Positions 16,629 through 26,050 of a stretch of 64,000 nucleotides of DNA are shown one piece after another (position 1 is the first letter of the stretch; every line of letters begins with the position of its first letter). A model generated the notes under the pieces. The model saw only the letters and a list, made by a program, of their open reading frames with translations. It did no database searches and was not told the origin of the DNA. Source of the DNA: Thermohalobaculum sp039816045 (GTDB lineage Bacteria; Pseudomonadota; Alphaproteobacteria; Rhodobacterales; Rhodobacteraceae); the NCBI GenBank assembly GCA_039816045.1, contig JBCBYB010000004.1:62001-126000 (forward strand), read 5' to 3'. The position numbers and the translations under genes are program-made.

Positions 16629-18236
16629 ATGGAACCATCGATCAAACTCAAAGACGTCCTGCGCATGATCCGCCGGCGTGCGATCATGATCGTCTCGATT
16701 GTCGTGGTGTTCAGCGGCCTCGCGCTGATGCTCGCCTACTTCATCCCGCCGAGCTACACGGCGCAGGCCAAGATCCTGATCGAGAGCCAGCAGATCCCGC
16801 AGCAGCTCGCCAGCTCGACCGTGACGGCGACAGCGACGGAGCGGCTGGAGCTGATCAAGCAGAGGCTCATGACCCGCGCGAACCTGCTCAACCTCGTGGA
16901 CCGGCTGGAGCTCTACACCGACCGCCCGGATCTCTCGAAGACCGAGAAGGTGAACCTGATCCGCAGCTCGACCCGGCTCGACAAGATCACCATCAACACG
17001 CCGCGGAGCCGTGGCGGCATCGTCTCGGCCTTCACCATCTCCTATCGGGACAGCAACCCGATCCGGGCCGCCAAAATCACCAATGAGTTCGTCACCCTGG
17101 TGCTGGAGCAAAACCTCCGGGCCCGGTCCGAGCGCGCGGCCAAGACCCACGACTTCTTCAAGGAGGAGGTCGCGCAGATCGAGCAGCAGCTGGTGCGCAC
17201 CGAAGCGGAGATTGCCGATTTCAGAAAGGGCAACGAGGCCGCCCTGCCCGACAGTCTCGCCTTCCGCCGCCAGGAGCTGGCAACGATCCGCAAGGAGCGC
17301 TTTGATATCGAGCGCCGCTTGATCAGCCTGGAGGAGGAGCGCGACAGCATCCAGACAGCCCTCGACAGCGGGCGCTACGCCGAAGCGCTGGACGCTCAGT
17401 TGACGCCGGAGGAGCGCGACCTCCAGGCGCTTCAGACCGAGCTGTCGCGGGCCCGCTCGATCTATGCCGCGAGCCATCCGACGATCCGCAGCCTCGAGAC
17501 CCGCATCGCGACCATGGAGCGTAACCTCGCCTCCACCCTGCCCAATGTGGTGCCCGAGACGGCGGTGCAGCGCGCGAACCGGCTGAAGCAGCGGCTCGAG
17601 CGGCAATTGCGCCTGCTCAACACGGATATTCAGCTGATCAATGAGCGCCTCGACCGCGGCGAGACGCGCGAGGGACAGCTCGTGGTCTCGATCGAGCGCA
17701 CGCCCGAAGTCGGGATGGCGCTGAACGCGCTAGAGCGGCGCTATGACGATCTCAAGATCCGCTTCGAACAGGCCGTCCGCAAACAGGACTTCGCCGCGAC
17801 CGGTGAGAAGCTGGAGGTGAACCGCCAGGCCGAGCGCTTCGAGGTGATCGAGCAGGCCCAGGTTCCCGACCGCCCGACCTCGCCGAACCGTCCCGCGATC
17901 GCAATCGGGGGCTTTGCCGGCAGCCTCGGCTTCGCCCTCTCGCTTGCGCTGATGCTCGGGTTTCTCAACAGCTCGATCCGCACCGTGGGCGACATGGAGC
18001 GCAAGCTCGAGATGCGCCCGATCATCACGGTTCCCTACATCAGCACCGGGGCCGAGAAGCGCCGCGCCCGGCGCGAGTTGTGGCTGCTCGGGCTGTTGTT
18101 CCTGGTGATCGTGCCGGTCGGCCTCTACGCCGTCGACACCTATTACCTGCCGCTCGAGCTGCTGATCGATCAGTTCGTGGAGCGCGCAAACCTGCGGGGC
18201 GTGATCGCCCGCGTCGCCGAGAAACTCGGCCTCTGA
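16629..18236 (+). CDS. Polysaccharide co-polymerase / chain-length determinant (Wzz family, exosortase type)
   Basis: 535 aa. The N-terminal transmembrane segment (about 20-40) follows the cytoplasmic LKDVLRMIRRRA and is followed by the Wzz domain with PPSYTAQAKILIESQQIP. A long periplasmic coiled coil spans about residues 165-400. The PxxPxxP-like segment VPDRPTSPNRP leads into a second transmembrane helix at about 430, and a third hydrophobic segment lies near 490. Such proteins set the length of exported polysaccharide and act with the tyrosine autokinase encoded just downstream. Confidence 0.88.
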   Translation: MEPSIKLKDVLRMIRRRAIMIVSIVVVFSGLALMLAYFIPPSYTAQAKILIESQQIPQQLASSTVTATATERLELIKQRLMTRANLLNLVDRLELYTDRPDLSKTEKVNLIRSSTRLDKITINTPRSRGGIVSAFTISYRDSNPIRAAKITNEFVTLVLEQNLRARSERAAKTHDFFKEEVAQIEQQLVRTEAEIADFRKGNEAALPDSLAFRRQELATIRKERFDIERRLISLEEERDSIQTALDSGRYAEALDAQLTPEERDLQALQTELSRARSIYAASHPTIRSLETRIATMERNLASTLPNVVPETAVQRANRLKQRLERQLRLLNTDIQLINERLDRGETREGQLVVSIERTPEVGMALNALERRYDDLKIRFEQAVRKQDFAATGEKLEVNRQAERFEVIEQAQVPDRPTSPNRPAIAIGGFAGSLGFALSLALMLGFLNSSIRTVGDMERKLEMRPIITVPYISTGAEKRRARRELWLLGLLFLVIVPVGLYAVDTYYLPLELLIDQFVERANLRGVIARVAEKLGL

Positions 18237-18258
18237 GCCCTGGTAAGGAGAGACCGAT

Positions 18259-19119
18259 ATGGTGGAACGTCTGAAAATCGCCATCGCCAAAGCGCGCGAG
18301 CGCCGGGCTGCCGGACTAGGGGTTGCTGCGTCCTCCGCCGAGGCCGGGGTCATGGAGCCCCAACGCCATCGCCAGGGCCCGAACCTCGATGCGATCTGGC
18401 ACCAGCTTGAGGAGCTCTCCCTCGATCCGAAAGCGCTGGAGGCCGAGCGCATCGTCACGCGGCAAAAATCGGACAGCGCGCATATCGCATTCGATATGCT
18501 CCGGACCCGGCTCGCGAAACTGGCGCTGGAACAGGGCTGGCGGCGCATCGGCATCACCTCGCCCACCAAGGGCTGCGGCAAGACCGTGATCAGCGCGAAC
18601 CTCGCCTTCAGCTTTGCGCGTCATCCGGAGACCCGCACGCTGTTGGTGGATATGGATCTGCGCTCGCCGCGGTTGTCGCGGTGCCTCGGCCGGACCGAGC
18701 GGCGCGCGATCAGCTGGATGCTGAACGGCTCGACCCCGCCCGAGGAGTACCTGTTGCGGGTTGGCCCGCGCTTTGCCTTAGCGCTGAACAGCCAGCGGGT
18801 GCGGGATGCCTCTGAAGTGATCCAGAACCAGCAGACCGGCGCGACGTTGAAGTCGATGATCGAGCGGTTCCAGCCCGACATCACCATCTATGATCTGCCG
18901 CCGATGCTGGTGGGTGACGATGCCATCGCGTTCTGCCGCAATCTCGATGCCGTGCTGCTGGTGATCGCGGCGGGCGAGACCAAGCCCTATGAGGTCGAGG
19001 AGTGCGAGGCGCTCTTGTCGGACGAGACGAACTTCCTCGGGGTCCTGCTCAACAAGGTCGAGAGGGGAGCGGGCTCGGATTACTACTATGGGTACGGATA
19101 CGGCTACGGACAGGAGTAA
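18259..19119 (+). CDS. Exosortase-associated tyrosine autokinase (CpsD/CapB type BY-kinase)
   Basis: 286 aa. Walker A is PTKGCGKTVIS (Lys108), Walker A' is TLLVDMDLRSPRLS, and a B-like IYDLPPML is at about residue 213. The C-terminus is a tyrosine cluster (YYYGYGYGYGQE), the autophosphorylated tail of bacterial tyrosine kinases. It is separate from its membrane activator, the Wzz-like protein 22 nt upstream, as in CpsC/CpsD systems. Phosphorylation cycles control polymer export. Confidence 0.92.
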   Translation: MVERLKIAIAKARERRAAGLGVAASSAEAGVMEPQRHRQGPNLDAIWHQLEELSLDPKALEAERIVTRQKSDSAHIAFDMLRTRLAKLALEQGWRRIGITSPTKGCGKTVISANLAFSFARHPETRTLLVDMDLRSPRLSRCLGRTERRAISWMLNGSTPPEEYLLRVGPRFALALNSQRVRDASEVIQNQQTGATLKSMIERFQPDITIYDLPPMLVGDDAIAFCRNLDAVLLVIAAGETKPYEVEECEALLSDETNFLGVLLNKVERGAGSDYYYGYGYGYGQE

Positions 19120-19230
19120 GAGCAAGCGCCGGCGTCGGTGGGACTCCCCGTGAACGACCGCCGTGGACGCGAGACGCCAGTTCGTGTAGTTTTGCACAAA
19201 AGAAATGCTCTAGTGAGGAGGAGCATCGGA

Positions 19231-19848
19231 ATGAGGCAGAGTTTGAGAGCAGCCGCCCTGGCGATCATGCTGGGGGCGGTCATGGCCCCGCAGGCCAGTG
19301 CCCAATCGGATGAAGCGGCAGAGGCCGAGGTCTATGTGCTCGTCCCCGGGGACGTGGTCGAGATCTCGGTGCTCGAGGACAGTTCGCTCAACCGCTCGGT
19401 CCTGGTGCGCCCGGACGGTAAAATCTCGCTGCCGCTGGCCGGTACGCTGGATGCGGAAGACCGGACCCCTGAGGAACTGCAAGCGGCGATCCGTGACCGG
19501 CTGGCCGAGGACTTCATCGAGCCCCCGACGGTCACGGTCTCGCTGGTGAACACAGCCGCCGAGGAGGACGAGGACCTCCAGCTGATCTATGTGATCGGCC
19601 AGGTCGGCAACCCCGGTCGGTTCGAGATCGAGGACCCGGTCGATATGCTCCAGGCGCTGGCGATCGCCGGCGGGCCGAGCGTGTTCGCTGCCACCACCCG
19701 GATCCAGTTGCGCAAGCGCGACGAGAACGGCGGCGAGACGGTGACGCTGTTCGACTACGACGCGGTGCAAGAGGGCAACGGCACGGGCCTGCTCGTGGTC
19801 GATGACGGCGATGTCGTCGTTGTGCCGGAGCGCGGGCTCTTCGAGTAA
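19231..19848 (+). CDS. Polysaccharide export protein, short Wza-like
   Basis: 205 aa. Signal peptide residues 1-25 (AVMAPQASA cleavage, then Gln-Ser), no lipobox. The Poly_export domain follows (YVLVPGDVVEISVLEDSSLNRS to about residue 105), then one SLBB-type unit (IYVIGQVGNPGRFEIEDP). It is shorter than E. coli Wza (about 380 aa) and lacks the C-terminal outer-membrane helix, so it may need the neighbouring beta-barrel protein to cross the outer membrane. The start at 19231 has GAGGAGGAG; the longer frame from 19138 is rejected. Confidence 0.88.
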   Translation: MRQSLRAAALAIMLGAVMAPQASAQSDEAAEAEVYVLVPGDVVEISVLEDSSLNRSVLVRPDGKISLPLAGTLDAEDRTPEELQAAIRDRLAEDFIEPPTVTVSLVNTAAEEDEDLQLIYVIGQVGNPGRFEIEDPVDMLQALAIAGGPSVFAATTRIQLRKRDENGGETVTLFDYDAVQEGNGTGLLVVDDGDVVVVPERGLFE

Positions 19849-19859
19849 GGCCCGCCTGG

Positions 19860-21116
19860 ATGCGGGGCCTTCCTCACGCGCTGCTGGTCGGCGCGCTCGC
19901 GGGGCTGGCCGCAGGCGCTCCTGTCGGCGCAGGTGCGACTGAGTGGTCGCTGAACGGCTCGGTCGGGCAAAGCTTTCAGGCCAACAGCAACCCGGGCGTC
20001 GAAGTCGACAACGACGGGGCGACCTTTGGATCGGTCACCCGGATGAACGTCGCCCTCGGCGCGCGCACCAAACGCACGAGTTGGTCGCTGAGCAGCGGAG
20101 CGGCGATCTCCCAGTTCGGCGGGCCTGGGGCGACGGACGATCTGAACACTCCGAACCCGACCGCCAACGGCGCCGTGCGTTATCGTGGTCAGCGCCTGGA
20201 TCTGAATGCCGCGTTCGGGTTCTCGCGCGCCTCCACGAGTTTCCTGGAGTTCAACACAGCCGCTGTCATTGCCGCGATCGAAGCGGAAGGGGACGATTTC
20301 GACGGGATCGTGATCTTGCCCGAGGACGATCTGCTGATTGAGCGGGAGTCCATCCGCACGCTCTACTCGCTGAGTGCAGGGGCAAATTACACGCTCACCC
20401 CGCGCACGTCCCTGCAGTTCTCCGGCACCGGCGCAGTCTCCCGGTTCAGCGAAACCATCGGAGGGTTGATACCGAACTCCAGCTTCGGCTTTGCCACGGG
20501 GCTCGATCACCGCCTCGACCCAGTGAGCCGGATCGGCGTTACCGGATCCGTCCGCAGCTTCAAGGCCGACGATTTCGAGGAGACCCGCGGGCTCACCTTT
20601 TCGTTTGGCGGCAGCTACAGCACGCAGCTGACCAGAGCGACCGGCTTCAATGTGGGCCTCGGCGCGGGCTACACGATCATCCGGGAGCTTCAGGACGGAG
20701 CGAACGGCACCCGGCGCGGCACCGAGACGGACCTCTCCTTCGACGGAGGGTTCGGCGGAAGCTACCGGCCCAGCCAAGACACAAGCATCCGCTTCAGCGC
20801 AAACCATTCGGTCAGGCCGAGCAGCGACGGTGAGCTTGTCAACGTCACCTCCTTCGGTGCCTCGGCGAATTTCAGCCTGACCTCCCTCTCCGCCCTCTCG
20901 CTGGCGGCGAGTCACTCGGTCGCGAGCGATGTGGGCGGTCAGGACGCCGACTTGGAACAGTCTTTCGTGATCGGGCCAACCTTGTCCTATCAGTTCGCAC
21001 CGGACTGGTCGGCCTCGCTTGGGTATACCTTCCGCCTCGTGGACGACGATCTCGGGACCGCGACCGGCAGCAGCGTGTTTCTGGGGGTGACGCGGTCGCT
21101 CAGCTTCTTCCCCTGA
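19860..21116 (+). CDS. Outer-membrane beta-barrel protein of the exopolysaccharide locus
   Basis: 418 aa with an N-terminal signal peptide (about 1-26, VGAGATEWS). The rest alternates short amphipathic strands with Gly/Asn/Ser turns, such as WSLNGSVGQSFQANSN, and ends in the aromatic strand GVTRSLSFFP, whose terminal aromatic fits BAM recognition. It starts 11 nt after the export gene. Beta-barrels of this kind are common in PEP-CTERM loci and could form the outer-membrane pore for the polymer; that is inferred. Confidence 0.8.
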   Translation: MRGLPHALLVGALAGLAAGAPVGAGATEWSLNGSVGQSFQANSNPGVEVDNDGATFGSVTRMNVALGARTKRTSWSLSSGAAISQFGGPGATDDLNTPNPTANGAVRYRGQRLDLNAAFGFSRASTSFLEFNTAAVIAAIEAEGDDFDGIVILPEDDLLIERESIRTLYSLSAGANYTLTPRTSLQFSGTGAVSRFSETIGGLIPNSSFGFATGLDHRLDPVSRIGVTGSVRSFKADDFEETRGLTFSFGGSYSTQLTRATGFNVGLGAGYTIIRELQDGANGTRRGTETDLSFDGGFGGSYRPSQDTSIRFSANHSVRPSSDGELVNVTSFGASANFSLTSLSALSLAASHSVASDVGGQDADLEQSFVIGPTLSYQFAPDWSASLGYTFRLVDDDLGTATGSSVFLGVTRSLSFFP

Positions 21117-21232
21117 TCAACAGATAGGATCACCCCCTCGCGGTCTTCGACATTCTCCGATAACTGCACTATGCTACGCGTGGGGAAGGGGTTCGGCAGT
21201 CTCGCCGGGCTCGGGTGTCGGGATTGGGACGA

Positions 21233-22678
21233 ATGGATTCGCAACGGGTCTCAAAAAAGGCTGTTGCCAATGGCGATGGCTATCGGCTTTCGATAAGCCT
21301 GATCCCGGATCTCGTCGGGCTCTTGGATGTGGTGCTGATCCTGCTCGCCGCCCTCCTGCCCTATGCCCTCTATGTGCCCCATCACATGCCGCTGTTTGAG
21401 AACTATGCGTTCTGCACGCTGTTTATCGCGGTGGTGAGCATCTTCATGCTGAACCGCTCGGGCCTCTACGAGATCCACGCGATCATGCAGCCGGTTGCCA
21501 AGTCCGATCTGGTGATCGTGTCGATCGTCTCGGCCTTCCTGTTCTTCCTGACCATCGCGTTCTCGCTGAAGGTCTCCGGTCTCTATTCGCGGGTCTGGAT
21601 CTACAGCTTTGCCGGCAGCGCCGTGGTGTTCGTGCTGCTCGGCCGGATCGCGATGATGCAACTGCTCCGGCGGCTCTCGGAGCGCCGGGTGGTAGAGCGC
21701 AATGTCGTGGTCTTCGGGGCCGGCAAGCAGGCGGAGCGGTTTTTGAAGACGGTGGGGGAAACGCGGCCGGCCTTCACCCGGATCGCCGCTGTGTTCTCAG
21801 CCCATGGCGAGGCGCAACGCCAAGAGATCTCGGGCCACAGCGTCACCGGGACCGAACATGACATCGTCGACTATGTCCGCTCGCACCGGGTGGACGACAT
21901 CATTATCGCCATGCCCTGGGGGGTCGATGGCGGGCTCGACGCGACCATTGCCGAGCTGAAACAGCTGCCCGTCAATGTCTATGTGAGCAGCAAGCTCACG
22001 GACTATCAGCTGCAGTTCAAACCGGCCCTCGGCCATCCCCGCGCGCTGCCCCTGTTCGAGGTGGTGCAACGACCGATCTCCGGGTGGAGCGCGCTGCTCA
22101 AGAGCCTCGAGGACTATATCATCACCACGGCTCTGGTGATCTTGCTGGCCCCGCTGATGCTGCTGATCGCGCTTGCCATCAAGATCGACAGCCCCGGCCC
22201 CGTGTTCTTCATGCAGCGCCGGCTCGGCTTCAACAACCGCGAGTTCAAGATCTACAAGTTCCGCTCGATGTATCACCGCAAGCGGCCCGAGCGGACAGTG
22301 CGCCAGGCTGCGAAAGGCGACCCGCGCATCACCCGGGTCGGACGCTTTATCCGGCGCACCTCGCTCGATGAGTTGCCGCAGCTCTTCAACGTGCTCGACG
22401 GCACCATGTCGCTGGTCGGCCCACGGCCCCATGCGCTCAGCCACAACGAGGACTACGGGCGCCAGATCCGGGGCTATTTCGCCCGCCACCGCGTGAAGCC
22501 GGGGATCACCGGATGGGCCCAGGTGAACAATCTGCGCGGCGAGACGGAGACGCTCTCCAAGATGGAGGCGCGGGTCGACTATGACATCTACTACACCGAG
22601 AACTGGTCGCTGTTGTTCGACCTGCGGATCCTGCTGATGACCGCGGTCGTGGTGCTGTTCCAGAAGTCGGCCTACTGA
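21233..22678 (+). CDS. Polyprenyl-phosphate sugar-1-phosphate transferase (initiating exopolysaccharide enzyme)
   Basis: 481 aa. Four N-terminal transmembrane helices lie within residues 15-135, followed by a CoA-binding-like domain (VVFGAGKQAERFL). A fifth hydrophobic segment (about 290-315) leads into the bacterial sugar transferase domain with SPGPVFFMQRRLGFNNREFK, KFRSMY, the conserved RRTSLDELPQL and LVGPRPHA. It transfers a sugar phosphate, often glucose or galactose, to undecaprenyl phosphate to begin a repeat unit. The sugar cannot be told. A GTG at 21215 is an alternative start. No other glycosyltransferase, flippase or polymerase is in the window. Confidence 0.92.
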   Translation: MDSQRVSKKAVANGDGYRLSISLIPDLVGLLDVVLILLAALLPYALYVPHHMPLFENYAFCTLFIAVVSIFMLNRSGLYEIHAIMQPVAKSDLVIVSIVSAFLFFLTIAFSLKVSGLYSRVWIYSFAGSAVVFVLLGRIAMMQLLRRLSERRVVERNVVVFGAGKQAERFLKTVGETRPAFTRIAAVFSAHGEAQRQEISGHSVTGTEHDIVDYVRSHRVDDIIIAMPWGVDGGLDATIAELKQLPVNVYVSSKLTDYQLQFKPALGHPRALPLFEVVQRPISGWSALLKSLEDYIITTALVILLAPLMLLIALAIKIDSPGPVFFMQRRLGFNNREFKIYKFRSMYHRKRPERTVRQAAKGDPRITRVGRFIRRTSLDELPQLFNVLDGTMSLVGPRPHALSHNEDYGRQIRGYFARHRVKPGITGWAQVNNLRGETETLSKMEARVDYDIYYTENWSLLFDLRILLMTAVVVLFQKSAY

Positions 22679-22723
22679 CCTCTGTTGGCAATTCGTTAAC
22701 GGCTGGGCGCGCATGATCGGCGC

Positions 22724-23050
22724 ATGAAACCCCATCTGGCCCGTCTGCTCATCGTCTCCTACGGCACCGCGTTCTTCACCGCGAGCATGCTGACGCCGCT
22801 CGATTGGGGCTGGGGTGGGGCGCTTCTGGCGGCCTGGCTCGGGGGGCCGCTGATCGTCCTGGCCTTGGCAGCGATGCCGCGTGTGGCCTTTGCCGCCCGC
22901 CTGGCCGAGCCTCTGCCCGACGTCGCAGCGGTCGATCGTGCCTGGATCGAGGAGGAGACGGAGCTCCGCCAATGGGACCGGGACCTGGCCGCAGACCTGA
23001 GCGACCAGGAGACTGCCGCGCAGTCAAACCCCAGCCGCAGGGCCGGATAA
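22724..23050 (+). CDS. Small membrane protein of unknown function, 108 aa
   Basis: Two hydrophobic segments (about residues 8-22 and 28-53, with GWGGALLAAWLGGPLIVLALA between) precede an acidic cytoplasmic tail of about 50 residues (WIEEETELRQWDRDLAADLS). There is no family match I can name. It lies 45 nt after the sugar transferase on the same strand and converges with the sensor kinase gene, ending 4 nt before that gene's stop. It may be the last gene of the exopolysaccharide operon or independent. Confidence 0.55.
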   Translation: MKPHLARLLIVSYGTAFFTASMLTPLDWGWGGALLAAWLGGPLIVLALAAMPRVAFAARLAEPLPDVAAVDRAWIEEETELRQWDRDLAADLSDQETAAQSNPSRRAG

Positions 23051-23054
23051 GCGC

Positions 23055-25775
23055 TCACTCAGGCGCGACCGCCTCTCCTGGCTCCGTGGCCTCTGCCTCC
23101 GCTCGCTCCGCTGCCCGGCCAAGCCGCGGCACCCGGACCCGGAAGAAGCTCGACTGATCCTCCCGGAACACCACAGACAGATCCCCGCCCATCCGGCGCA
23201 TGGCCACTCGGCTGATCGGCAGGCCGAGCCCTGCCCCCTGATTGCCGTGCGAGCGCTGCCCCCGCACGAACTTCGAGAACACGTCGTCCGCCTCCGACCG
23301 CGTCACCCCGCCGCCATTGTCGATGATGTCAATGCAGAGGCTCTTGCCATCCACGTGCCAGGCGATCTCGACGGTGGGCTCCGGGTGCGTGTTGTACTTA
23401 ATCGCGTTGGAGATGAGGTTGATCAGCACCTGCCGCAGCCGGTCGGGGCTGGCCCAAAGCGTCTGGCCGTCAAAGGGCGGATGCGGCAGCACCTGAACCC
23501 CAGCCTCCGCGGCCACGGGCGCGAGGGTGTCGACCGCGCCGCGCACGGCCTCCTCCGCATCGATCACGGCGAGCGGCAGGTCCATGACGCCAGACTCGAG
23601 CCGGTTGATATCGAGGATCTCGTCGAGGAGGCGCGTGAGCCGCATGCTCTCTTCGTGGATGATGCCGACAAATCGCGCCCGGCTCTCGGCATCGAGCGCC
23701 GGGTCGAGCAGGATCTCGGAGAAGGACCGGATCGAGGTCATGGGCGTGCGCAGCTCATGGCTCACCTGGCTGAGGAAGTCGTCCTTCTGGGCATCGAGGG
23801 CGCGCAGGCGCGTGTTCGCCTCGCGCAGTTCCGCCGCGGTGCGCTCGAGCTCGGTGGTCTTCTCGGCGAGGCGGCCGGAGGTGGAGATCAGCCGCTGGGT
23901 CTCATCGGCGATGTCGATGAGTTCGGTGAGGCTGATGATCTCGGAACCGGACGCCTGGCTCACCATCGCATGGCTGGAGGCGGCCCCGACGGAGCCCGCA
24001 AGCTCGCGCTCCAGGCGGGCGATCATCGCATCGGTCGGGATCGGCAGCCCCCGGTCGCGTCCCTGAGCACGGGCCATGTCGTCGAAGAGATGCCGGGCGG
24101 CCTCGGCGCCGAGGATGCGCTGCGCGAGCACGAAGAGATCCTCGGCCGCCGCCTCGCGCCGAACGAAGGAAAGCCCCTCGCCACCGCCGCTGCGGAAGAC
24201 GTCGACGAAATGTGCGCTCTGGACCTGCTCCAATGCGCCGGGCTTGGAGAGCTGCGAGATCACCACAAACAGCAGCACATTGATCCCGAGCGACCAAATC
24301 AGCGCGTGGAGCAGCGGGTCGAACCCCGTGAGGCCGAGCAGCTCGTGCGGGCGCAGGAGGGCGATCCCCGCAGGGCCGTCGGCCAGCATCTCGGTCGAGA
24401 AAAACACGCCGCCCCCGAAGCTCGGCAGGAACAGCGTGTACGCCCAGAGCAGGAAGCCAGCGATCAGCCCCGCCAGCGCCCCCGCTGCGGTCGCCCCCCG
24501 CCAATAAAGCGCGCCGACGAAGGAGGGCAGCACCTGGGCGATCCCGGCAAAGGCCATGAGCCCCATGGAGGCGAGGTTCTCGGACCCGCCCGCCACCTGG
24601 TAGTAGAGGAACCCGAGCGCCAGCACGCTCGCGATGCAGATCCGCCGGCTGAGCAGCAGCAGATCGCGCAGGTCGCCGGAGATCGCCGCGTCCCCCCCGA
24701 ACCAGCGCAGGGTGAGCGGCATCACCACATGGTTCGAGACCATGGTGGACAGCGCCATCGCCGCCACGATCACCATGGAGGTCGCCGAGGAGAACCCGCC
24801 GATGAAGGCGAGCAGCGCAAGGCTGTCCTGTCCGGCCGCGAGCGGCACCGTCAGCATGAACATGTCCGGGTTGCTGCCGGCGGGCATGGTGGTGAGACCC
24901 GCGATCGCGATCGGCACCACGAAGAGGCACATCAGGAAGAGATAGAGCGGGAAGAGCCAGGACGCGGTGACCAGATGCCCTTCGTCCTGGTTCTCGACCA
25001 CCGTCACCTGGAACTGGCGCGGCAGCAGGATGATGGCGGTCGCCGAGAGGAAGGTGAGCGCGGCCCAGCGGGGGCCGAAGACCTCCTCGGGCTCGATCAT
25101 GTCCTCGGGCATGCGGGCGAAGGTCTCGTCGATGCCGCCCATCACGCCGAACACCACGAAGGCGCCGACGGCGAGCATCGCGGCGAGCTTGACCAGCGCC
25201 TCGAAGGCGATGGCGACGACGACCCCGTGGTGCCGCTCGCTGGCATCGACGGAGCGGGTGGCGAAGAGCACGGTGAAGACGGCCATGCCGACAGCGACCC
25301 AGAAGGCCGTGCGGGTCTGATCGAGATCGCCCGAAATGGCCCCGTAACTCTGCGCCACCGACTGGAGCTGCAGCGCGATATAGGGCGTGGTCGCCACCAC
25401 CGCGATCAGGGTCACCACGACCGCCAGCGCCGTGCTCTTGCCATAGCGCGAGGAGATCAGGTCCGCGACCGAGGTGATGCGTTGGCGCCGGCCGATGGCG
25501 ATCAGCTTCCTCAGGCACCACCACCAGCCGATGAAGACCAGCGTCGGCCCGAGATAGATCGTGATGAACTCGAGCCCGTTGCGCGCCGCCGAGCCGACCG
25601 CACCATAGAATGTCCAGGAGGTGCAGTAGACCGAGATCGAGAAGGTGTAGATCACCGGCGAGCGGAGCCAGGCCATCTTGCCCTGGGTGGCGCGGCGCTC
25701 CCCGATCCAGGCCACGACGAACAACACCGCCACATAGGCAACGCAGATCAGCGGCAGGTTGTCGGCGTCGAGCAT
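23055..25775 (-). CDS. SLC5/SSS transporter fused to a sensor histidine kinase (CrbS-like)
   Basis: 906 aa. The first about 500 residues are a sodium:solute symporter-type domain with about 13 membrane helices (SVYCTSWTFYGAVGSAARNG near the start). A linker and coiled coil lead to the kinase: phospho-acceptor His673 in SQVSHELRTPM, N box NLISNAIKYN, G1 DNGGGV and G2 GAGLGLPIS. Related fusions (CrbS, CbrA) sense acetate or histidine and control carbon use. It overlaps the small membrane gene upstream by ATGA, and a receiver gene follows the same pattern. A longer frame to 26000 is rejected. Confidence 0.92.
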   Translation of the reverse strand: MLDADNLPLICVAYVAVLFVVAWIGERRATQGKMAWLRSPVIYTFSISVYCTSWTFYGAVGSAARNGLEFITIYLGPTLVFIGWWWCLRKLIAIGRRQRITSVADLISSRYGKSTALAVVVTLIAVVATTPYIALQLQSVAQSYGAISGDLDQTRTAFWVAVGMAVFTVLFATRSVDASERHHGVVVAIAFEALVKLAAMLAVGAFVVFGVMGGIDETFARMPEDMIEPEEVFGPRWAALTFLSATAIILLPRQFQVTVVENQDEGHLVTASWLFPLYLFLMCLFVVPIAIAGLTTMPAGSNPDMFMLTVPLAAGQDSLALLAFIGGFSSATSMVIVAAMALSTMVSNHVVMPLTLRWFGGDAAISGDLRDLLLLSRRICIASVLALGFLYYQVAGGSENLASMGLMAFAGIAQVLPSFVGALYWRGATAAGALAGLIAGFLLWAYTLFLPSFGGGVFFSTEMLADGPAGIALLRPHELLGLTGFDPLLHALIWSLGINVLLFVVISQLSKPGALEQVQSAHFVDVFRSGGGEGLSFVRREAAAEDLFVLAQRILGAEAARHLFDDMARAQGRDRGLPIPTDAMIARLERELAGSVGAASSHAMVSQASGSEIISLTELIDIADETQRLISTSGRLAEKTTELERTAAELREANTRLRALDAQKDDFLSQVSHELRTPMTSIRSFSEILLDPALDAESRARFVGIIHEESMRLTRLLDEILDINRLESGVMDLPLAVIDAEEAVRGAVDTLAPVAAEAGVQVLPHPPFDGQTLWASPDRLRQVLINLISNAIKYNTHPEPTVEIAWHVDGKSLCIDIIDNGGGVTRSEADDVFSKFVRGQRSHGNQGAGLGLPISRVAMRRMGGDLSVVFREDQSSFFRVRVPRLGRAAERAEAEATEPGEAVAPE

Positions 25776-26050
25776 CAGCGCTCCGCCTCCCTCCCCTCGG
25801 GCGGTGTCGAGAACCGCAGCGCGAGGCGTCGGGCCAGCAGAATCAGGAGCGCCCAGACCGCGAAGACATAGGCGACGACCACGGGCACTCCGAAAACGGT
25901 GCCGTCGATGGCGAGGATCTGACCGGCCGGCGGCATCAGCGCCACCATTCCGGCAAGCGGCAGGATCAGGCTGGCATCCCGTGTCTTGCGCGTCGGCCAA
26001 AGGCCGTCATGGCGGGGGCGCTCAGGAGGCGACGCAGGCTCCTGCGTCAC
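25775..26050 (-). CDS. Small two-helix membrane protein coupled to the transporter-kinase
   Basis: 91 aa from a GTG start. Two hydrophobic segments (about 29-50 and 52-72: ILAIDGTVFGVPVVVAYVFAV) suggest an inner-membrane protein with both tails cytoplasmic. Its stop overlaps the kinase ATG (ATGA) and its GTG overlaps the receiver stop (GTGA), so all three are translationally coupled. SSS symporters often have a small partner of this type (compare the small subunit beside acetate permeases), so a subunit of the sensor's transporter half is a fair inference. Confidence 0.75.
   Translation of the reverse strand: MTQEPASPPERPRHDGLWPTRKTRDASLILPLAGMVALMPPAGQILAIDGTVFGVPVVVAYVFAVWALLILLARRLALRFSTPPEGREAER

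Noticed and set aside
23247..25871. 874-codon open frame on the plus strand
   Set aside because: It is antisense to the transporter-kinase gene, lacks a ribosome site, and its translation is low-complexity His/Arg/Gly text typical of high-GC shadow frames.
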